From Octadecabacter sp. (GTDB taxonomy: Bacteria > Pseudomonadota > Alphaproteobacteria > Rhodobacterales > Rhodobacteraceae), in contig JAPKAD010000002.1 in the NCBI GenBank assembly GCA_028825445.1, forward strand, positions 167,951 to 231,950: DNA of 64,000 nucleotides, read 5' to 3'. This document shows positions 17,278 through 26,337 of this stretch, piece by piece (within the stretch, counting starts at the first letter, position 1; each line of letters starts with the position of its first letter). The position numbers and the translations under genes were made by a program. The notes beneath the pieces are model-generated. The model saw nothing but the letters and a program-made list of their open reading frames with translations. It did no database searches and was not told the DNA's origin.

Positions 17278-18339
17278 CTACCCCCCATGCAACGTTGGCA
17301 CCTGCAACGGACTAAACCCATAATGCCGCAGCCAACGCAGATCACTCTCAAAGAACGCACGCAGGTCGGAAATCCCGTATTTCAACATAGCAATCCGATC
17401 AATACCCATACCAAAGGCAAAACCTTGGTATTCGTCTGGGTCAATTCCGCCTGCCTGTAGAACTTTGGGGTGGACCATGCCGGATCCGAGAACTTCGAGC
17501 CAGTCGTTACCCTCCCCCACTTTCACAGTGCCACCAGAGAATGAACACTGGATGTCTACCTCGGCGCTTGGTTCGGTAAACGGGAAGTGGGATGCGCGGA
17601 AGCGGGTTTTGACCTTTGTGCCAAAATAGGCGGTGAAGAATTCTTCAAGAACCCATTTCAAGTTCGCCATGGATAGGTTTTTGTCAATGGCGAGGCCTTC
17701 AATTTGATGGAACATCGGTGTGTGCGTCTGGTCATAATCAGCTCGGTAGACTCGGCCAGGGCAAATGATCCGGATCGGCGCACCTTGCTTTTCCATCTCA
17801 CGTATTTGCACTGGTGACGTATGCGTGCGCAAGACATGCGGCGGACGGTCGTCACCGTCAGCCCGGTGCATATAAAACGTGTCCATTTCTGCGCGTGCAG
17901 GATGGTGTCCAGGAATGTTGAGCGCGTCAAAGTTATACCAATCAGTGTCGATCTGTGGGCCTTCTGCTGTTGCAAAGCCCATATCCGCGAAGATAGCGGT
18001 GCATTCTTCCCAGACTTGGGACACTGGGTGGATCGTACCAACACGGCGATCCCGCCCAGGCATTGTGACATCAAGCCACTCAGCACGCAGGCGTTGATCC
18101 AAAGCTGCGTCTCCAAGCGCAATTTTCTTGGCAACAAGAGCACTGTTAATCTCATCTTTGAGGGCATTGAGCGCGGGGCCAGCCATCTGCCGTTCCCCTG
18201 GCGTCATTTTGCCCAGAGAGCGCAATTGCAAACTGACTTCACCTTTTTTGCCGACCGCCTGAACCCGTAAGTCTTCAAGCGTGGCTTCATCAGAGGCTTT
18301 GCCAATCAGATTGAGGTATTTTGATTTCAGATCGTCCAT
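17278..18339 (-). CDS. pheS: phenylalanine-tRNA ligase alpha subunit
   Basis: This is the catalytic alpha subunit, with 353 residues. The N-terminal coiled coil (about 1-90) binds tRNA-Phe. The class II core shows motif 2 around [20 protein letters not shown] (about 205-224) and motif 3 at [18 protein letters not shown] (about 315-332). The start at ATG 18339 begins [10 protein letters not shown], as in relatives. The ribosome-binding site is weak. No Phe-rich leader peptide is visible on this strand upstream. Confidence 0.97.
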   Translation of the reverse strand: MDDLKSKYLNLIGKASDEATLEDLRVQAVGKKGEVSLQLRSLGKMTPGERQMAGPALNALKDEINSALVAKKIALGDAALDQRLRAEWLDVTMPGRDRRVGTIHPVSQVWEECTAIFADMGFATAEGPQIDTDWYNFDALNIPGHHPARAEMDTFYMHRADGDDRPPHVLRTHTSPVQIREMEKQGAPIRIICPGRVYRADYDQTHTPMFHQIEGLAIDKNLSMANLKWVLEEFFTAYFGTKVKTRFRASHFPFTEPSAEVDIQCSFSGGTVKVGEGNDWLEVLGSGMVHPKVLQAGGIDPDEYQGFAFGMGIDRIAMLKYGISDLRAFFESDLRWLRHYGFSPLQVPTLHGG

Positions 18340-18389
18340 GAACTGTCCATTCTTAGGCCCCTTAGCCGTGTTGGCTTTGAGGTAGCGAA

Positions 18390-18485
18390 ATGGTGGATGA
18401 GTTGCAAGGTTTGGGGGGGCTACTTACAGACTTATTAGAAGCTTTGTCAGATCTTAAAACTAGAAATTTTGCGGCCTTCAGGTAA
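18390..18485 (+). CDS. candidate 31-residue small protein
   Basis: GAGGT lies 7 nt upstream of ATG 18390. The frame gives a leucine-rich, amphipathic peptide ([20 protein letters not shown], then [11 protein letters not shown]) ending in TAA. It is divergent from pheS, in its 5' region. I know of no family. It could be a genuine small protein, a fragment, or chance, because it is short. The good ribosome-binding site is the main support. Confidence 0.3.
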   Translation: MVDELQGLGGLLTDLLEALSDLKTRNFAAFR

Positions 18486-19320
18486 GCACAAGTTGTAAAT
18501 TTAATAAGTTTTTAACATTATACCTAGCAAAAAGTTACCTTTTAATTAAACTTACATACTGGTGTAGACCAAGAAATATCTCTGTAATGACAATTAAGAA
18601 AATATATGTCTAAAATGTTGTGCCCTTTATTTCGCATTTATTTTGGTGTAGGATAAGTAATATTTTTGGGTGCACAAAACTTCGCCATAATAATAGCCCA
18701 TGATATTATTACCATCTTAAATTGGCAACTAAAGGCCGACGAAAGACACATTTTTATCGTTAAGAACGCTATCCCAGCACATTAGTTCATGGCGTAGCTT
18801 GCCAGCCTACAGACATTGATTTGGTCAGTCATTCCACCATTATCTTTAAGTTAAGACTTAACATCGTAATCGCACTGGTTTGAAGCATCATAAATAAATC
18901 ATTATAATATAACACGGTGGAACCACTTGATCAGTTATAAGCATATCTTTATGCTGACTATTTGAAGTTGAAAGCGACATGTTAACGTCAAAATTGTTAG
19001 ATCCAGTATCATTATGTAAATTAAAAGCCACATCTCAGGCAATAGTAGCTCATCAAGCGAAACAAGCTACAATTGCGGAGACTATATTTGAAAAATTAAT
19101 AATTTATTGTGAAACCATTTAATGATCAAAGGCTTACACAACCGTGCATTTCTCCAACATCTCTCACAATATTGTAAAGATAGCTAAGATTCGTAACCTC
19201 TTTTGAAGAGCTACTGTCACTTGAGGGGCCTAGAACAACCTTTTTCAAGCTCCATCACTCAAATTATGGTAGCTATGCCTAAACGGCTAATAACCGCATT
19301 TTAGACGCATACAGGCTAAT
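18486..19320. other. AT-rich spacer, nothing assigned
   Basis: About 835 bp between the phe region and the rplT terminator. It is strongly AT-rich with stops in all frames. I recognise no gene, RNA, repeat or remnant. Confidence 0.6.
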
Positions 19321-19350
19321 AAAAAAGGCCATCCCCAACGGAGAAGGCCT
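19321..19350 (-). terminator. intrinsic terminator of rpmI-rplT
   Basis: Read on the minus strand, AGGCC (19350-19346) pairs with GGCCT (19330-19326) around a 15-base loop and is followed by a run of T (19326-19321). It lies 25 bp downstream of the rplT stop. Confidence 0.8.
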
Positions 19351-19375
19351 CTTTAATTTCAAAAAATAATTCAGA

Positions 19376-19735
19376 TTACGACATTGCGGACTTTGCTTTT
19401 TCGACAATCGCACCAAAAGCTTCTGGTTCGTGGACGGCAAGGTCTGCGAGAACTTTGCGGTCCACTTCGATACCAGCCAAGCTCAGGCCATTGATGAAAC
19501 GTGAATATGTCAGAGTTTCATCAATGCTGCGAACAGCTGCATTAATTCTCTGGATCCACAAAGCGCGGAAGTTACGCTTCCGGTTGTGACGATCACGGGT
19601 TGCGTATTGGTTTGCCTTATCGACAGCCTGACGTGCAACTTTGAAGGTATTAGAACGACGGCCATAATAGCCTTTCGCTGCATCTGTTACCTTTTTGTGA
19701 CGACGATGAGTGACTGTACCACCTTTAACTCGCAT
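19376..19735 (-). CDS. rplT: 50S ribosomal protein bL20
   Basis: bL20 is an early-assembly 23S rRNA-binding protein. The 119 residues are complete, with the conserved N-terminus [20 protein letters not shown] and the globular C-terminal half ([15 protein letters not shown]). AAGGAG lies 8 nt before ATG 19735. It follows rpmI by 12 bp. In other bacteria L20 represses this operon through its leader RNA. infC is not upstream here. Confidence 0.97.
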   Translation of the reverse strand: MRVKGGTVTHRRHKKVTDAAKGYYGRRSNTFKVARQAVDKANQYATRDRHNRKRNFRALWIQRINAAVRSIDETLTYSRFINGLSLAGIEVDRKVLADLAVHEPEAFGAIVEKAKSAMS

Positions 19736-19747
19736 ATCAAATTCTCC

Positions 19748-19948
19748 TTAGCGCGCGTATGGCATCATGGACTTGATGATTTTCGCATCAGGTGCCGACA
19801 ACAGGGTTGTTCCACGCGCATTCCGCAGGAATTTATTTGAACGTTTAATCATGCCATGCTGTTTACCAGCCTGAGATCCTTTGACTTTGCCAGTAGCAGT
19901 CATTGAGAATCTCTTTTTGCAGCTTGATTTTGTCTTCATCTTGGGCAT
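19748..19948 (-). CDS. rpmI: 50S ribosomal protein bL35
   Basis: bL35 is a small basic 50S protein of 66 residues, starting [20 protein letters not shown]. The ribosome-binding site AGAGGAGA precedes ATG 19948. The frame extends further upstream, but that part is not conserved. The upstream region on this strand contains a perfect 7-bp hairpin (20033-20039 with 20045-20051), a possible leader structure. Confidence 0.96.
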   Translation of the reverse strand: MPKMKTKSSCKKRFSMTATGKVKGSQAGKQHGMIKRSNKFLRNARGTTLLSAPDAKIIKSMMPYAR

Positions 19949-20314
19949 TTCCGTCTCCTCTTTGGGTCGGTGGATCGCTCGACTCGGCATGCCACTTAGG
20001 CCGGACGCGCAATTGGAATTTTTCAAGTAGCCTGCCACATGTTCTGTGGCAAGGGAAATCTCTATCAATGCGCAACGAAGTTAATTGGTGTGGCGCACCA
20101 CAATGCTAGCTAATTTTTAGGGAAGGTCATCAATAGGGCAGCCGACTGAATTTCCACGTATGGCTGGCGCCGTATGCCTACTGCTACCCTTTAATAATAG
20201 TAAATGCAGCTTGGAAAAACATGAAGTGAGCTCAAGCTGTAAAATCTAAAATGGACAAGTATGGAAATAGAGTGTCCAATCAACAACTAAAGTAGTTTCA
20301 ACCCGTAAATAAAG
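19949..20314. other. rpmI upstream region
   Basis: About 365 bp between pyk (whose 3' end lies at 20315) and rpmI. It holds the hairpin TGCCACA/TGTGGCA at 20033-20051, about 85 bp upstream of rpmI, and presumably the rpmI promoter. No gene is seen. Confidence 0.5.
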
Positions 20315-21766
20315 TTACTCCGAAGATCCTGCAAAAATCAAACGTTCGTCGCACGGCGCTACACGTAGAATATTTGTGCTGCCAGGTGTGTTAAATGGAA
20401 CACCCGCTGTAACAACGACCATATCGTCTGGCGTTGCGATGCCCGATGAAAGCGCAGCACGTACTGCTTCAATCACAGCAGTTTTGAACCGATCAACGAC
20501 CTTTACTGTCATTACACAGTTCGTTCCCCAACTGAGCACAAGGCAGCGCACCGTGTTTATGTCACTAGAAAGCACTATGATCGGAACGCGCGGACGTTCC
20601 CGCACGGTCAAAAGCGCGGTGGTGCCCGACTGAGAATAACAACAAATAGCTTTAATGTCAGCTGTCTCAGCAATTTCGCGCGCGGCCGCGACAATTCCAT
20701 CGGCGACTGTGCGCCCGCTAGTTTTACGCCCAGCCTCAAGAATTTCAGTGTAGGTCGGGTCTGCTTCAACCTCGACCGCAACGTTATTCATGGTTGTTAC
20801 AGCCTCTATTGGAAACGACCCAGCAGCGGACTCTGCGGACAACATCACACCGTCAGCCCCTTCATAGATCGCCGTTGCAACGTCAGAAACTTCGGCACGC
20901 GTTGGCATTGGTGAATCAATCATAGATTCGAGCATTTGGGTCGCAACGATCACAGGCTTGGCCGCTGCACGGCACTTACGGACCAATTGCTTCTGAATCG
21001 GCGGTACATTCTGAACTGGTAATTCGACGCCCAGATCGCCACGAGCGACCATAATTCCGTCAGATACCGCAAGAATTTGGTCAAACAACGTTACAGCCGT
21101 TGGCTTTTCGATCTTGGACATTAACGCAGCGCGCCCCTTGGTCAACTTTCGAGCTTCTTCAACGTCGGCAGGACGCTGTACGAATGACAAGGCAAGCCAA
21201 TCTACACCTAATTCGCAGACAAATTCCAGATCCTTGCGATCTTTGTCGGACAATGCAGCAAGCGGCAGAACCACGTCAGGCACATTCACACCTTTACGGT
21301 TGGAAATCGCACCCGCTACAAGAACTTCGCAATCCGCAAAGTCTCGGCCGCAGTCTTTGACGCGCAATTTTATTTTACCATCATTCACCAATAGATGCGC
21401 ACCAGGTTCAAGTGCATCAAAAATCTCTTTGTGGGGCAGTTGAACACGCTTGGACGTGCCAGGTGCGTCATCCAGATCAAGGCGGAACGACTGGCCTACA
21501 ATAAGGTCTTCACCGTCATCATTAGCAAAGACACCAACGCGCAGTTTTGGACCCTGAAGATCAGCTAAAATGGCGATTGGGCTTTTAAGGTCCTTTTCAA
21601 CTTGGCGAATAATTTCATGGCGGACCTTGATCTCAGCATGGTCCCCATGGCTCATATTGAGGCGAAACACATCTGCGCCCGCTTCATGCAGCGCACGGAT
21701 CATTTTGTAATCATTTGAAGCCGGCCCAAGGGTGGCTATAATCTTGACGTTGCGATCGCGTTTCAT
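20315..21766 (-). CDS. pyk: pyruvate kinase
   Basis: This enzyme catalyses the last step of glycolysis (phosphoenolpyruvate plus ADP to pyruvate plus ATP). It has 483 residues. Motifs seen are KIIATLGPAS at the N-terminus, ILADLQGPKLRVGVF (about 70), the active-site region ALMSKIEKPTAV with the catalytic Lys, and MVARGDLGVELP. A C-terminal allosteric domain follows. ATG 21766 has AGGAG upstream. An in-frame ATG at 21781 lacks a site. It lies between rpmI and the divergent amidohydrolase gene. Confidence 0.96.
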   Translation of the reverse strand: MKRDRNVKIIATLGPASNDYKMIRALHEAGADVFRLNMSHGDHAEIKVRHEIIRQVEKDLKSPIAILADLQGPKLRVGVFANDDGEDLIVGQSFRLDLDDAPGTSKRVQLPHKEIFDALEPGAHLLVNDGKIKLRVKDCGRDFADCEVLVAGAISNRKGVNVPDVVLPLAALSDKDRKDLEFVCELGVDWLALSFVQRPADVEEARKLTKGRAALMSKIEKPTAVTLFDQILAVSDGIMVARGDLGVELPVQNVPPIQKQLVRKCRAAAKPVIVATQMLESMIDSPMPTRAEVSDVATAIYEGADGVMLSAESAAGSFPIEAVTTMNNVAVEVEADPTYTEILEAGRKTSGRTVADGIVAAAREIAETADIKAICCYSQSGTTALLTVRERPRVPIIVLSSDINTVRCLVLSWGTNCVMTVKVVDRFKTAVIEAVRAALSSGIATPDDMVVVTAGVPFNTPGSTNILRVAPCDERLIFAGSSE

Positions 21767-21793
21767 GGTGTTACTCCTCATGTTCTGCAGTCT

Positions 21794-21807
21794 ACTGTAT
21801 TAACAGT
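21794..21807. promoter_or_regulatory. inverted repeat upstream of pyk
   Basis: ACTGT and ACAGT form perfect 5-bp inverted arms around ATTA, 28 bp upstream of the pyk start codon. It could be an operator in the pyk/amidohydrolase intergenic region. Short arms make chance plausible. Confidence 0.2.
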
Positions 21808-21880
21808 TACCGCTAACGTTTAAGGTGCCCTATAGCGTATTTTAACTGTCTACAACTGCCCACAATTGGATAAGACGAAG

Positions 21881-22639
21881 ATGATAAAAAAACCGTTCGA
21901 GCCATTTCTTTTACACGGTACTGCACGAAGGTCACAGTGGCTAATCACATGTGACCATGCGACAAACATCGTTCCGCCCTGTGTTGGGGGTGGATCACTG
22001 GGACTTCCAGAGGCAGATATGCAACGACATATCGCATACGACATTGGCGCAGCAGGCGTAACCCGAGCCCTAGCGGACGCACTGAGTGCGCCTGCAATAT
22101 TATCTAACTTTTCACGAATGGTAATTGATCCTAACCGCGGGCTAGATGATCCAACCCTATTAATGAAACTGTACGACGGGACGGTGATTCCTACCAATCG
22201 CACAGCAAACGAAGTCGAAAAGACGCGGCGGGTCGATGCGTTTTACACGCCCTACCACAATGCACTGACGGAACTGGCCGCGCAGCAGGACGATACAGTA
22301 ATTATTGCGATCCACAGCTTTACACCACAACTTAATGGCCGCGCACCGCGCCCTTGGCACATTGGGATCTTGCATCAATTCGACGACAGGCTGTCCAATC
22401 CACTCTTGTCACTGTTGCGCAGTGAAGGTGATTTATGCGTCGGGGACAATGAACCCTATGCAGGCCACCTGCCCGGAGATGCCGTTGATCGTCACGCCTT
22501 GCAAACGGGCCGCGCCAATGTACTGATCGAATTACGCAGTGACCTGATTGAAACGCCGTACCAACAGATCACTTGGGCCAAACGACTAGCCCCGATCCTA
22601 ACCCTAGCCCTAATTCAAATGGAGGCTCAAGATGCCTAA
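21881..22639 (+). CDS. N-formylglutamate amidohydrolase family protein
   Basis: This 252-residue protein belongs to the N-formylglutamate amidohydrolase family (zinc-dependent hydrolases; HutG2-like). It shows ITCDHATN (about 22-29), SRMVIDPNRG (about 72-81), HSFTPQL (about 146-152) and VLIELRSDLI near the C-terminus, with likely metal ligands in these motifs. There are no hut genes nearby, so the substrate is uncertain. ATG 21881 was chosen over an in-frame TTG at 21866. The end overlaps the DUF1244 gene by 8 bp. Confidence 0.82.
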   Translation: MIKKPFEPFLLHGTARRSQWLITCDHATNIVPPCVGGGSLGLPEADMQRHIAYDIGAAGVTRALADALSAPAILSNFSRMVIDPNRGLDDPTLLMKLYDGTVIPTNRTANEVEKTRRVDAFYTPYHNALTELAAQQDDTVIIAIHSFTPQLNGRAPRPWHIGILHQFDDRLSNPLLSLLRSEGDLCVGDNEPYAGHLPGDAVDRHALQTGRANVLIELRSDLIETPYQQITWAKRLAPILTLALIQMEAQDA

Positions 22640-22964
22640 TATTAATGCACAAATCCAAATCGAACTTGAAGCAGCCGCTTTTCGACGCTTAAAAAAGCAC
22701 TTAATGGAAGAGCGCACAGATGTACAAAATATTGATATGATGAATTTAACTGGCTTTTGCCGCAATTGCTTGGGTCGCTGGTACCAAGAAGCCGCTGCAG
22801 AACGCGGCATTGAAATGACTAAAGATGAGGGACGTGAAGCGTTCTACGGTATGACGATGGACGCTTGGAAAACAGGTTATCAGGCCAAAGTAGCCCCAAG
22901 CAAAAGAGCAGCGTTTAAGGTGGCATTTGATGAAAATGTAACAAAGAAAAACGGCTTACCTTAA
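22632..22964 (+). CDS. DUF1244 domain protein
   Basis: This 110-residue protein belongs to the DUF1244 family, common in alphaproteobacteria. The family motif is clear: FCRNCLGRWYQEAAAERGIE (about 38-57) with DEGREAFYGM following. Its role is unknown. The start overlaps the amidohydrolase stop by 8 bp, so the two are co-transcribed and probably translationally coupled, a pairing that suggests a shared process. Confidence 0.88.
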   Translation: MPNINAQIQIELEAAAFRRLKKHLMEERTDVQNIDMMNLTGFCRNCLGRWYQEAAAERGIEMTKDEGREAFYGMTMDAWKTGYQAKVAPSKRAAFKVAFDENVTKKNGLP

Positions 22965-23232
22965 ATAATTTCAGACAAACCCTAGCTACTGTGTACTAGA
23001 TCTCCGTCAGTGTGACCTATTTTTAACATCACACGCCTATCTTTGGTTCAGCAGTGTTCAGGACCCACAATTTGCGATGTGCTTAGTTTAGCTTTAAAAT
23101 TTGCCATTTAATATACGTTTTATCACAGCACCAATCGGCAAAGCACGCTCGACAGGATTTCGCACTTTGCGTCCCAGAGTATTTATATAAAAAAACTTAG
23201 GCGCCCAGCGCTGTGACTGACTAGCAGCAGGA

Positions 23233-24093
23233 TTAAACCGCGGCGTTGCGACTTTCTTCAAGGTAAATATCACGTAGACGCGCAGCAACTGGGCCCGGCG
23301 TGCCTTTACCAATAGGCGCAGCATCGATCTCGACCACAGGCATCACGAAGGTCGAAGCAGAGGTAATGAACGCCTCATCGGCGTCTTGCGCTTCTTCAAT
23401 GGTAAAGCTGCGTTCTTCAACCTTCATCTGTGCTTCAAGGGCAAACCGCAACACGGCTGCACGCGTGATTCCATGGAGAATTTCTGTCCCAAGGTGGCGG
23501 GTAATAATCGTGTTGCCTTTAACGATATAGGCATTGTTAGACGTGCCCTCAGTAACATGACCGTCCTCAACCATCCACGCATCGTCACAACCCGCGGCTT
23601 TGGCCATCATTTTGCCCATCGACGGATAAAGCAGCTGCACTGTTTTGATATCGCGACGGCCCCAACGCTGATCATCGATCGAAATAACTTTAATCCCAAC
23701 CTTGGCGACAGGGTTATTTGCAAGATTTGGCTTAGATTGCGTGAACAGAACCAACGTTGGCTTGACGTCCGCATTTGGATAAGCGAAATCACGATCCCCT
23801 GCGCTGCCCCGGCTGACTTGTAGATAAATCATGCCTTCATCGATATCGTTCAACCGAACCAGTTCGCGATGAATTTCCAACAATTCATCAAATGCATCTG
23901 GTTTTTGCATTTCAAGTTCATTCAGGGATCGTGCCAGCCTTTTGGAATGACCTGCAAAATCTATTAACTTGCCCCCTAGCACAGATGTCACTTCATAAAC
24001 GCCATCAGCCATTAAAAAACTACGGTCAAAAATCGAAATCTTAGCGTCTTCTTCGGGCAAATAAGCTCCGTTTAAATAAACTGTGCGGCTCAT
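23233..24093 (-). CDS. dat: D-amino-acid transaminase (class IV PLP enzyme)
   Basis: This 286-residue fold-type IV aminotransferase starts MSRTVYLNGAYLPEEDAKIS. GVYEVTSVLGG (about 32-42), RRDIKTVQLLYPS with the expected PLP lysine (about 145) and VTEGTSNNAYIV (about 176) fit D-amino-acid transaminase better than the branched-chain enzyme. It would interconvert D-alanine or D-glutamate with their oxo acids. ATG 24093 lies four bases after the dgcA stop, so it is the last gene of a dgcN-dgcA-dat operon, which supports D-amino-acid metabolism. Confidence 0.85.
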   Translation of the reverse strand: MSRTVYLNGAYLPEEDAKISIFDRSFLMADGVYEVTSVLGGKLIDFAGHSKRLARSLNELEMQKPDAFDELLEIHRELVRLNDIDEGMIYLQVSRGSAGDRDFAYPNADVKPTLVLFTQSKPNLANNPVAKVGIKVISIDDQRWGRRDIKTVQLLYPSMGKMMAKAAGCDDAWMVEDGHVTEGTSNNAYIVKGNTIITRHLGTEILHGITRAAVLRFALEAQMKVEERSFTIEEAQDADEAFITSASTFVMPVVEIDAAPIGKGTPGPVAARLRDIYLEESRNAAV

Positions 24094-24097
24094 CTTG

Positions 24098-25063
24098 TTA
24101 TCCCCAAAGTGCTGCGACGGGTGGGTGCACGCCGTCTTCGTTAAAATGCAATGCGTTGTCACGGTCTTCAGCTAGAAGAAGTGGGCCGTCAAGGTCCACG
24201 ACCTCCGCCCCTTGTGCGACAATCGTCGCAGGTGCCATAGCAAGGGAAGACCCAACCATGCAGCCGACCATTACGCCATACCCGTCAACACGGGCCGCTG
24301 CATCCAATGCCAACGCTTCGGACAGTCCACCAGTTTTGTCTAGTTTGATATTCACCATGTCATACTTTCCCTTCAGGTCAGGCAAGGACGCTCGGTCGTG
24401 GCAGCTTTCGTCAGCGCACACTGGCAACGGACGAGAAATTTCGCCTAGCATGTCGTCCTGACCCGCCGGCATCGGTTGTTCGACCATACTCACGCCAAGA
24501 CGGATGAGGTGCGGTGCGAGATCGGTGTAAACCTCAGATGTCCAACCTTCATTGGCATCCACAATAATCTTAGATTTTGGGGCACCTGCACGCACTGCTT
24601 CAAGTCGAGACATATCATCAGACGTTCCGAGCTTGATCTTGAGCAACGGGCGATGCGCCTGCTTTGCCGCAGATATCTTCATATTCTCAGGTGTGTCGAG
24701 AGACAAGGTAAATGCTGTTATGCAGGGCCTCGGTGCTGCGACTCCAATTAAATCCCAGACGCGAATACCAGCAGCCTTAGCCTCAAGATCCCACAACGCA
24801 CAATCTACAGCATTACGGGCTGCACCAGCTTCCAGTAGGCCATAAAGTTCCTCTCGGGTTACATCAACGGGCAGGCCTGAGATTTGATCCGCAACACTTT
24901 CCAATGTCTCACCATATCGCGCATACGGCACACATTCACCCCAGCCCGTGACACCTTCACGGAGGATTTTTATGGTCAAAACCTTAGCCTCAGTCCGTGA
25001 TCCACGTGAAATCGTGAACACCTCCGCCAAGCGAAAAACGTCCTGAGTAATGGTAATGATCAT
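24098..25063 (-). CDS. dgcA: N-acetyl-D-glutamate racemase DgcA / dipeptide epimerase-like
   Basis: This 321-residue member of the enolase superfamily is of muconate-lactonizing/dipeptide-epimerase type. Visible elements are LLKIKLG (KxK base), IIVDANEGW (metal Asp), MVEQPMP (metal Glu), VCADES (metal Asp) and VNIKLDKTGG with the second lysine. Enolase proteins paired with a DUF1611 protein form the DgcN-DgcA route, in which D-glutamate is N-acetylated, racemised and returned to L-glutamate. The DUF1611 gene lies 41 bp upstream, so DgcA is preferred over a dipeptide epimerase. ATG 25063 begins the conserved sequence. Confidence 0.82.
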   Translation of the reverse strand: MIITITQDVFRLAEVFTISRGSRTEAKVLTIKILREGVTGWGECVPYARYGETLESVADQISGLPVDVTREELYGLLEAGAARNAVDCALWDLEAKAAGIRVWDLIGVAAPRPCITAFTLSLDTPENMKISAAKQAHRPLLKIKLGTSDDMSRLEAVRAGAPKSKIIVDANEGWTSEVYTDLAPHLIRLGVSMVEQPMPAGQDDMLGEISRPLPVCADESCHDRASLPDLKGKYDMVNIKLDKTGGLSEALALDAAARVDGYGVMVGCMVGSSLAMAPATIVAQGAEVVDLDGPLLLAEDRDNALHFNEDGVHPPVAALWG

Positions 25064-25104
25064 GGCGCAGCCCTCAGTTCTTTGGCACAAAATACATATC
25101 TAAC

Positions 25105-26106
25105 CTACAATGACACCAGAGCATCCACCAGCCGCCCTGCACCGTGGCGGAACGGATCAACTGTCGGTAGGCCCATGCGTGCTTCAATATCAGCGAGACA
25201 TTTGTTTGCTTCTGCTTCGGTCAAATGCTGGGTGTTGACAGAAACGCCCACAACCTCACAAACAGGATTAACAACACGGGCTAGCAAAAGTGCAGTATCA
25301 CGCAAAGTTTCAAGCGATGGCAAATCATAGTGCGGCAATCCACGCATATGGGTTCGGGTCGGTTCATGCGCCAAAATCAGTGCGTCTGGTTGACCGCCAT
25401 GAATCAGCGCCAGTGTCACGCCAGAATAGCTGGCATGAAACAGACTACCTTGCCCTTCAATATGATCCCAGTGGTCGTCATCATTGTCCGGCGTCAGGTA
25501 TTCGACAGCACCGGCCATAAAGTCGGCAACGACAGCATCCAGTGGAACGCCACCTCCAGTAATCAAAATTCCCGTTTGACCTGTGGGGCGAAACGTTGAT
25601 TTCATCCCGCGATTGCGCATTTCTGCATCAACAGCAAGGCTAGTGTACATTTTTCCGATCGAACAATCTGTGCCAACAGCCAAACACCGTTTGCCACTGC
25701 GTTTAACTCCATTAGCTATTGGATAAGCAACCGAAGGAATGCGCACATCGTGCAATGTTTGCCCGGCAACATGGGCGGCGGCAACAAGATCATTTTCGTT
25801 GCGCAAAAGGTTATGTAATCCTGACGCGACATCGAAGCCCATCTCAAGCGCCTCGATCAACACTTTTTTCCACACTTGGCTGATCACACCACCACGATTG
25901 GCAACGCCAATCACCAGAGTTTCCGCGCCAGCGGCTTTAGCGTCGGCCAGTGACATGTCAGCTAGCCCAGCATCCGCGCCACACTCTGGCAAACGCAGCT
26001 GACCAACAGCGTTTTCAGGTCGCCAGTCTTTGATTCCCTGCGCAACTTTGGCAGACAATTGATCCGGCGCATCGCCGAGAAATAGGAGATATGGGGTGGG
26101 AATCAT
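25105..26106 (-). CDS. dgcN: DUF1611 protein, probable D-glutamate N-acetyltransferase DgcN
   Basis: This 333-residue DUF1611 protein has an N-terminal Rossmann-like domain (PYLLFLGDA; LVIGVANRGG) and a C-terminal P-loop-like domain with VGTDCSIGKMYTSLAV (about 183-198) and TGQTGILITGGGVP. Proteins of this type acetylate D-glutamate using acetyl-CoA in the DgcN-DgcA pathway. The assignment rests on the family and on the adjacent dgcA and dat. It is the first gene of the operon and divergent from mcl1 across 231 bp. Confidence 0.82.
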   Translation of the reverse strand: MIPTPYLLFLGDAPDQLSAKVAQGIKDWRPENAVGQLRLPECGADAGLADMSLADAKAAGAETLVIGVANRGGVISQVWKKVLIEALEMGFDVASGLHNLLRNENDLVAAAHVAGQTLHDVRIPSVAYPIANGVKRSGKRCLAVGTDCSIGKMYTSLAVDAEMRNRGMKSTFRPTGQTGILITGGGVPLDAVVADFMAGAVEYLTPDNDDDHWDHIEGQGSLFHASYSGVTLALIHGGQPDALILAHEPTRTHMRGLPHYDLPSLETLRDTALLLARVVNPVCEVVGVSVNTQHLTEAEANKCLADIEARMGLPTVDPFRHGAGRLVDALVSL

Positions 26107-26198
26107 TATGACGTCCTTTAATTTTCCTCAAAATGACGCATGTCTGCTGGGATTGTCTTCTATAATTTGCGTCTAGGAACTTAATTATCGTAACTGGG

Positions 26199-26222
26199 TG
26201 CGCAATTTACACTTATTGCGCA
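26199..26222. promoter_or_regulatory. perfect 8-bp inverted repeat between dgcN and mcl1
   Basis: TGCGCAAT and ATTGCGCA are perfect inverted arms separated by 8 bases (TTACACTT). The site lies between the divergent dgcN and mcl1 genes, 93 bp from dgcN and 115 bp from mcl1. A dimeric regulator is likely. The regulator itself is not encoded nearby. Confidence 0.5.
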
Positions 26223-26264
26223 AAATTATCCCACATTGAGTATTTCTCGGCATATGAATTCACA

Positions 26265-26275
26265 CTTGCAGCAAG
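26265..26275. promoter_or_regulatory. candidate operator upstream of mcl1
   Basis: CTTGCAGCAAG is a perfect palindrome with a single central base. It has the TTGC/GCAA core of operators bound by RamB-like regulators of acetate and C2 metabolism. It lies 62 bp before the mcl1 start. Function is inferred. Confidence 0.35.
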
Positions 26276-26337
26276 ATACGCACTAATCTACCCATCACGA
26301 CAACTCAAACGCAACTTCATTACCTTCAGGATCGCCC

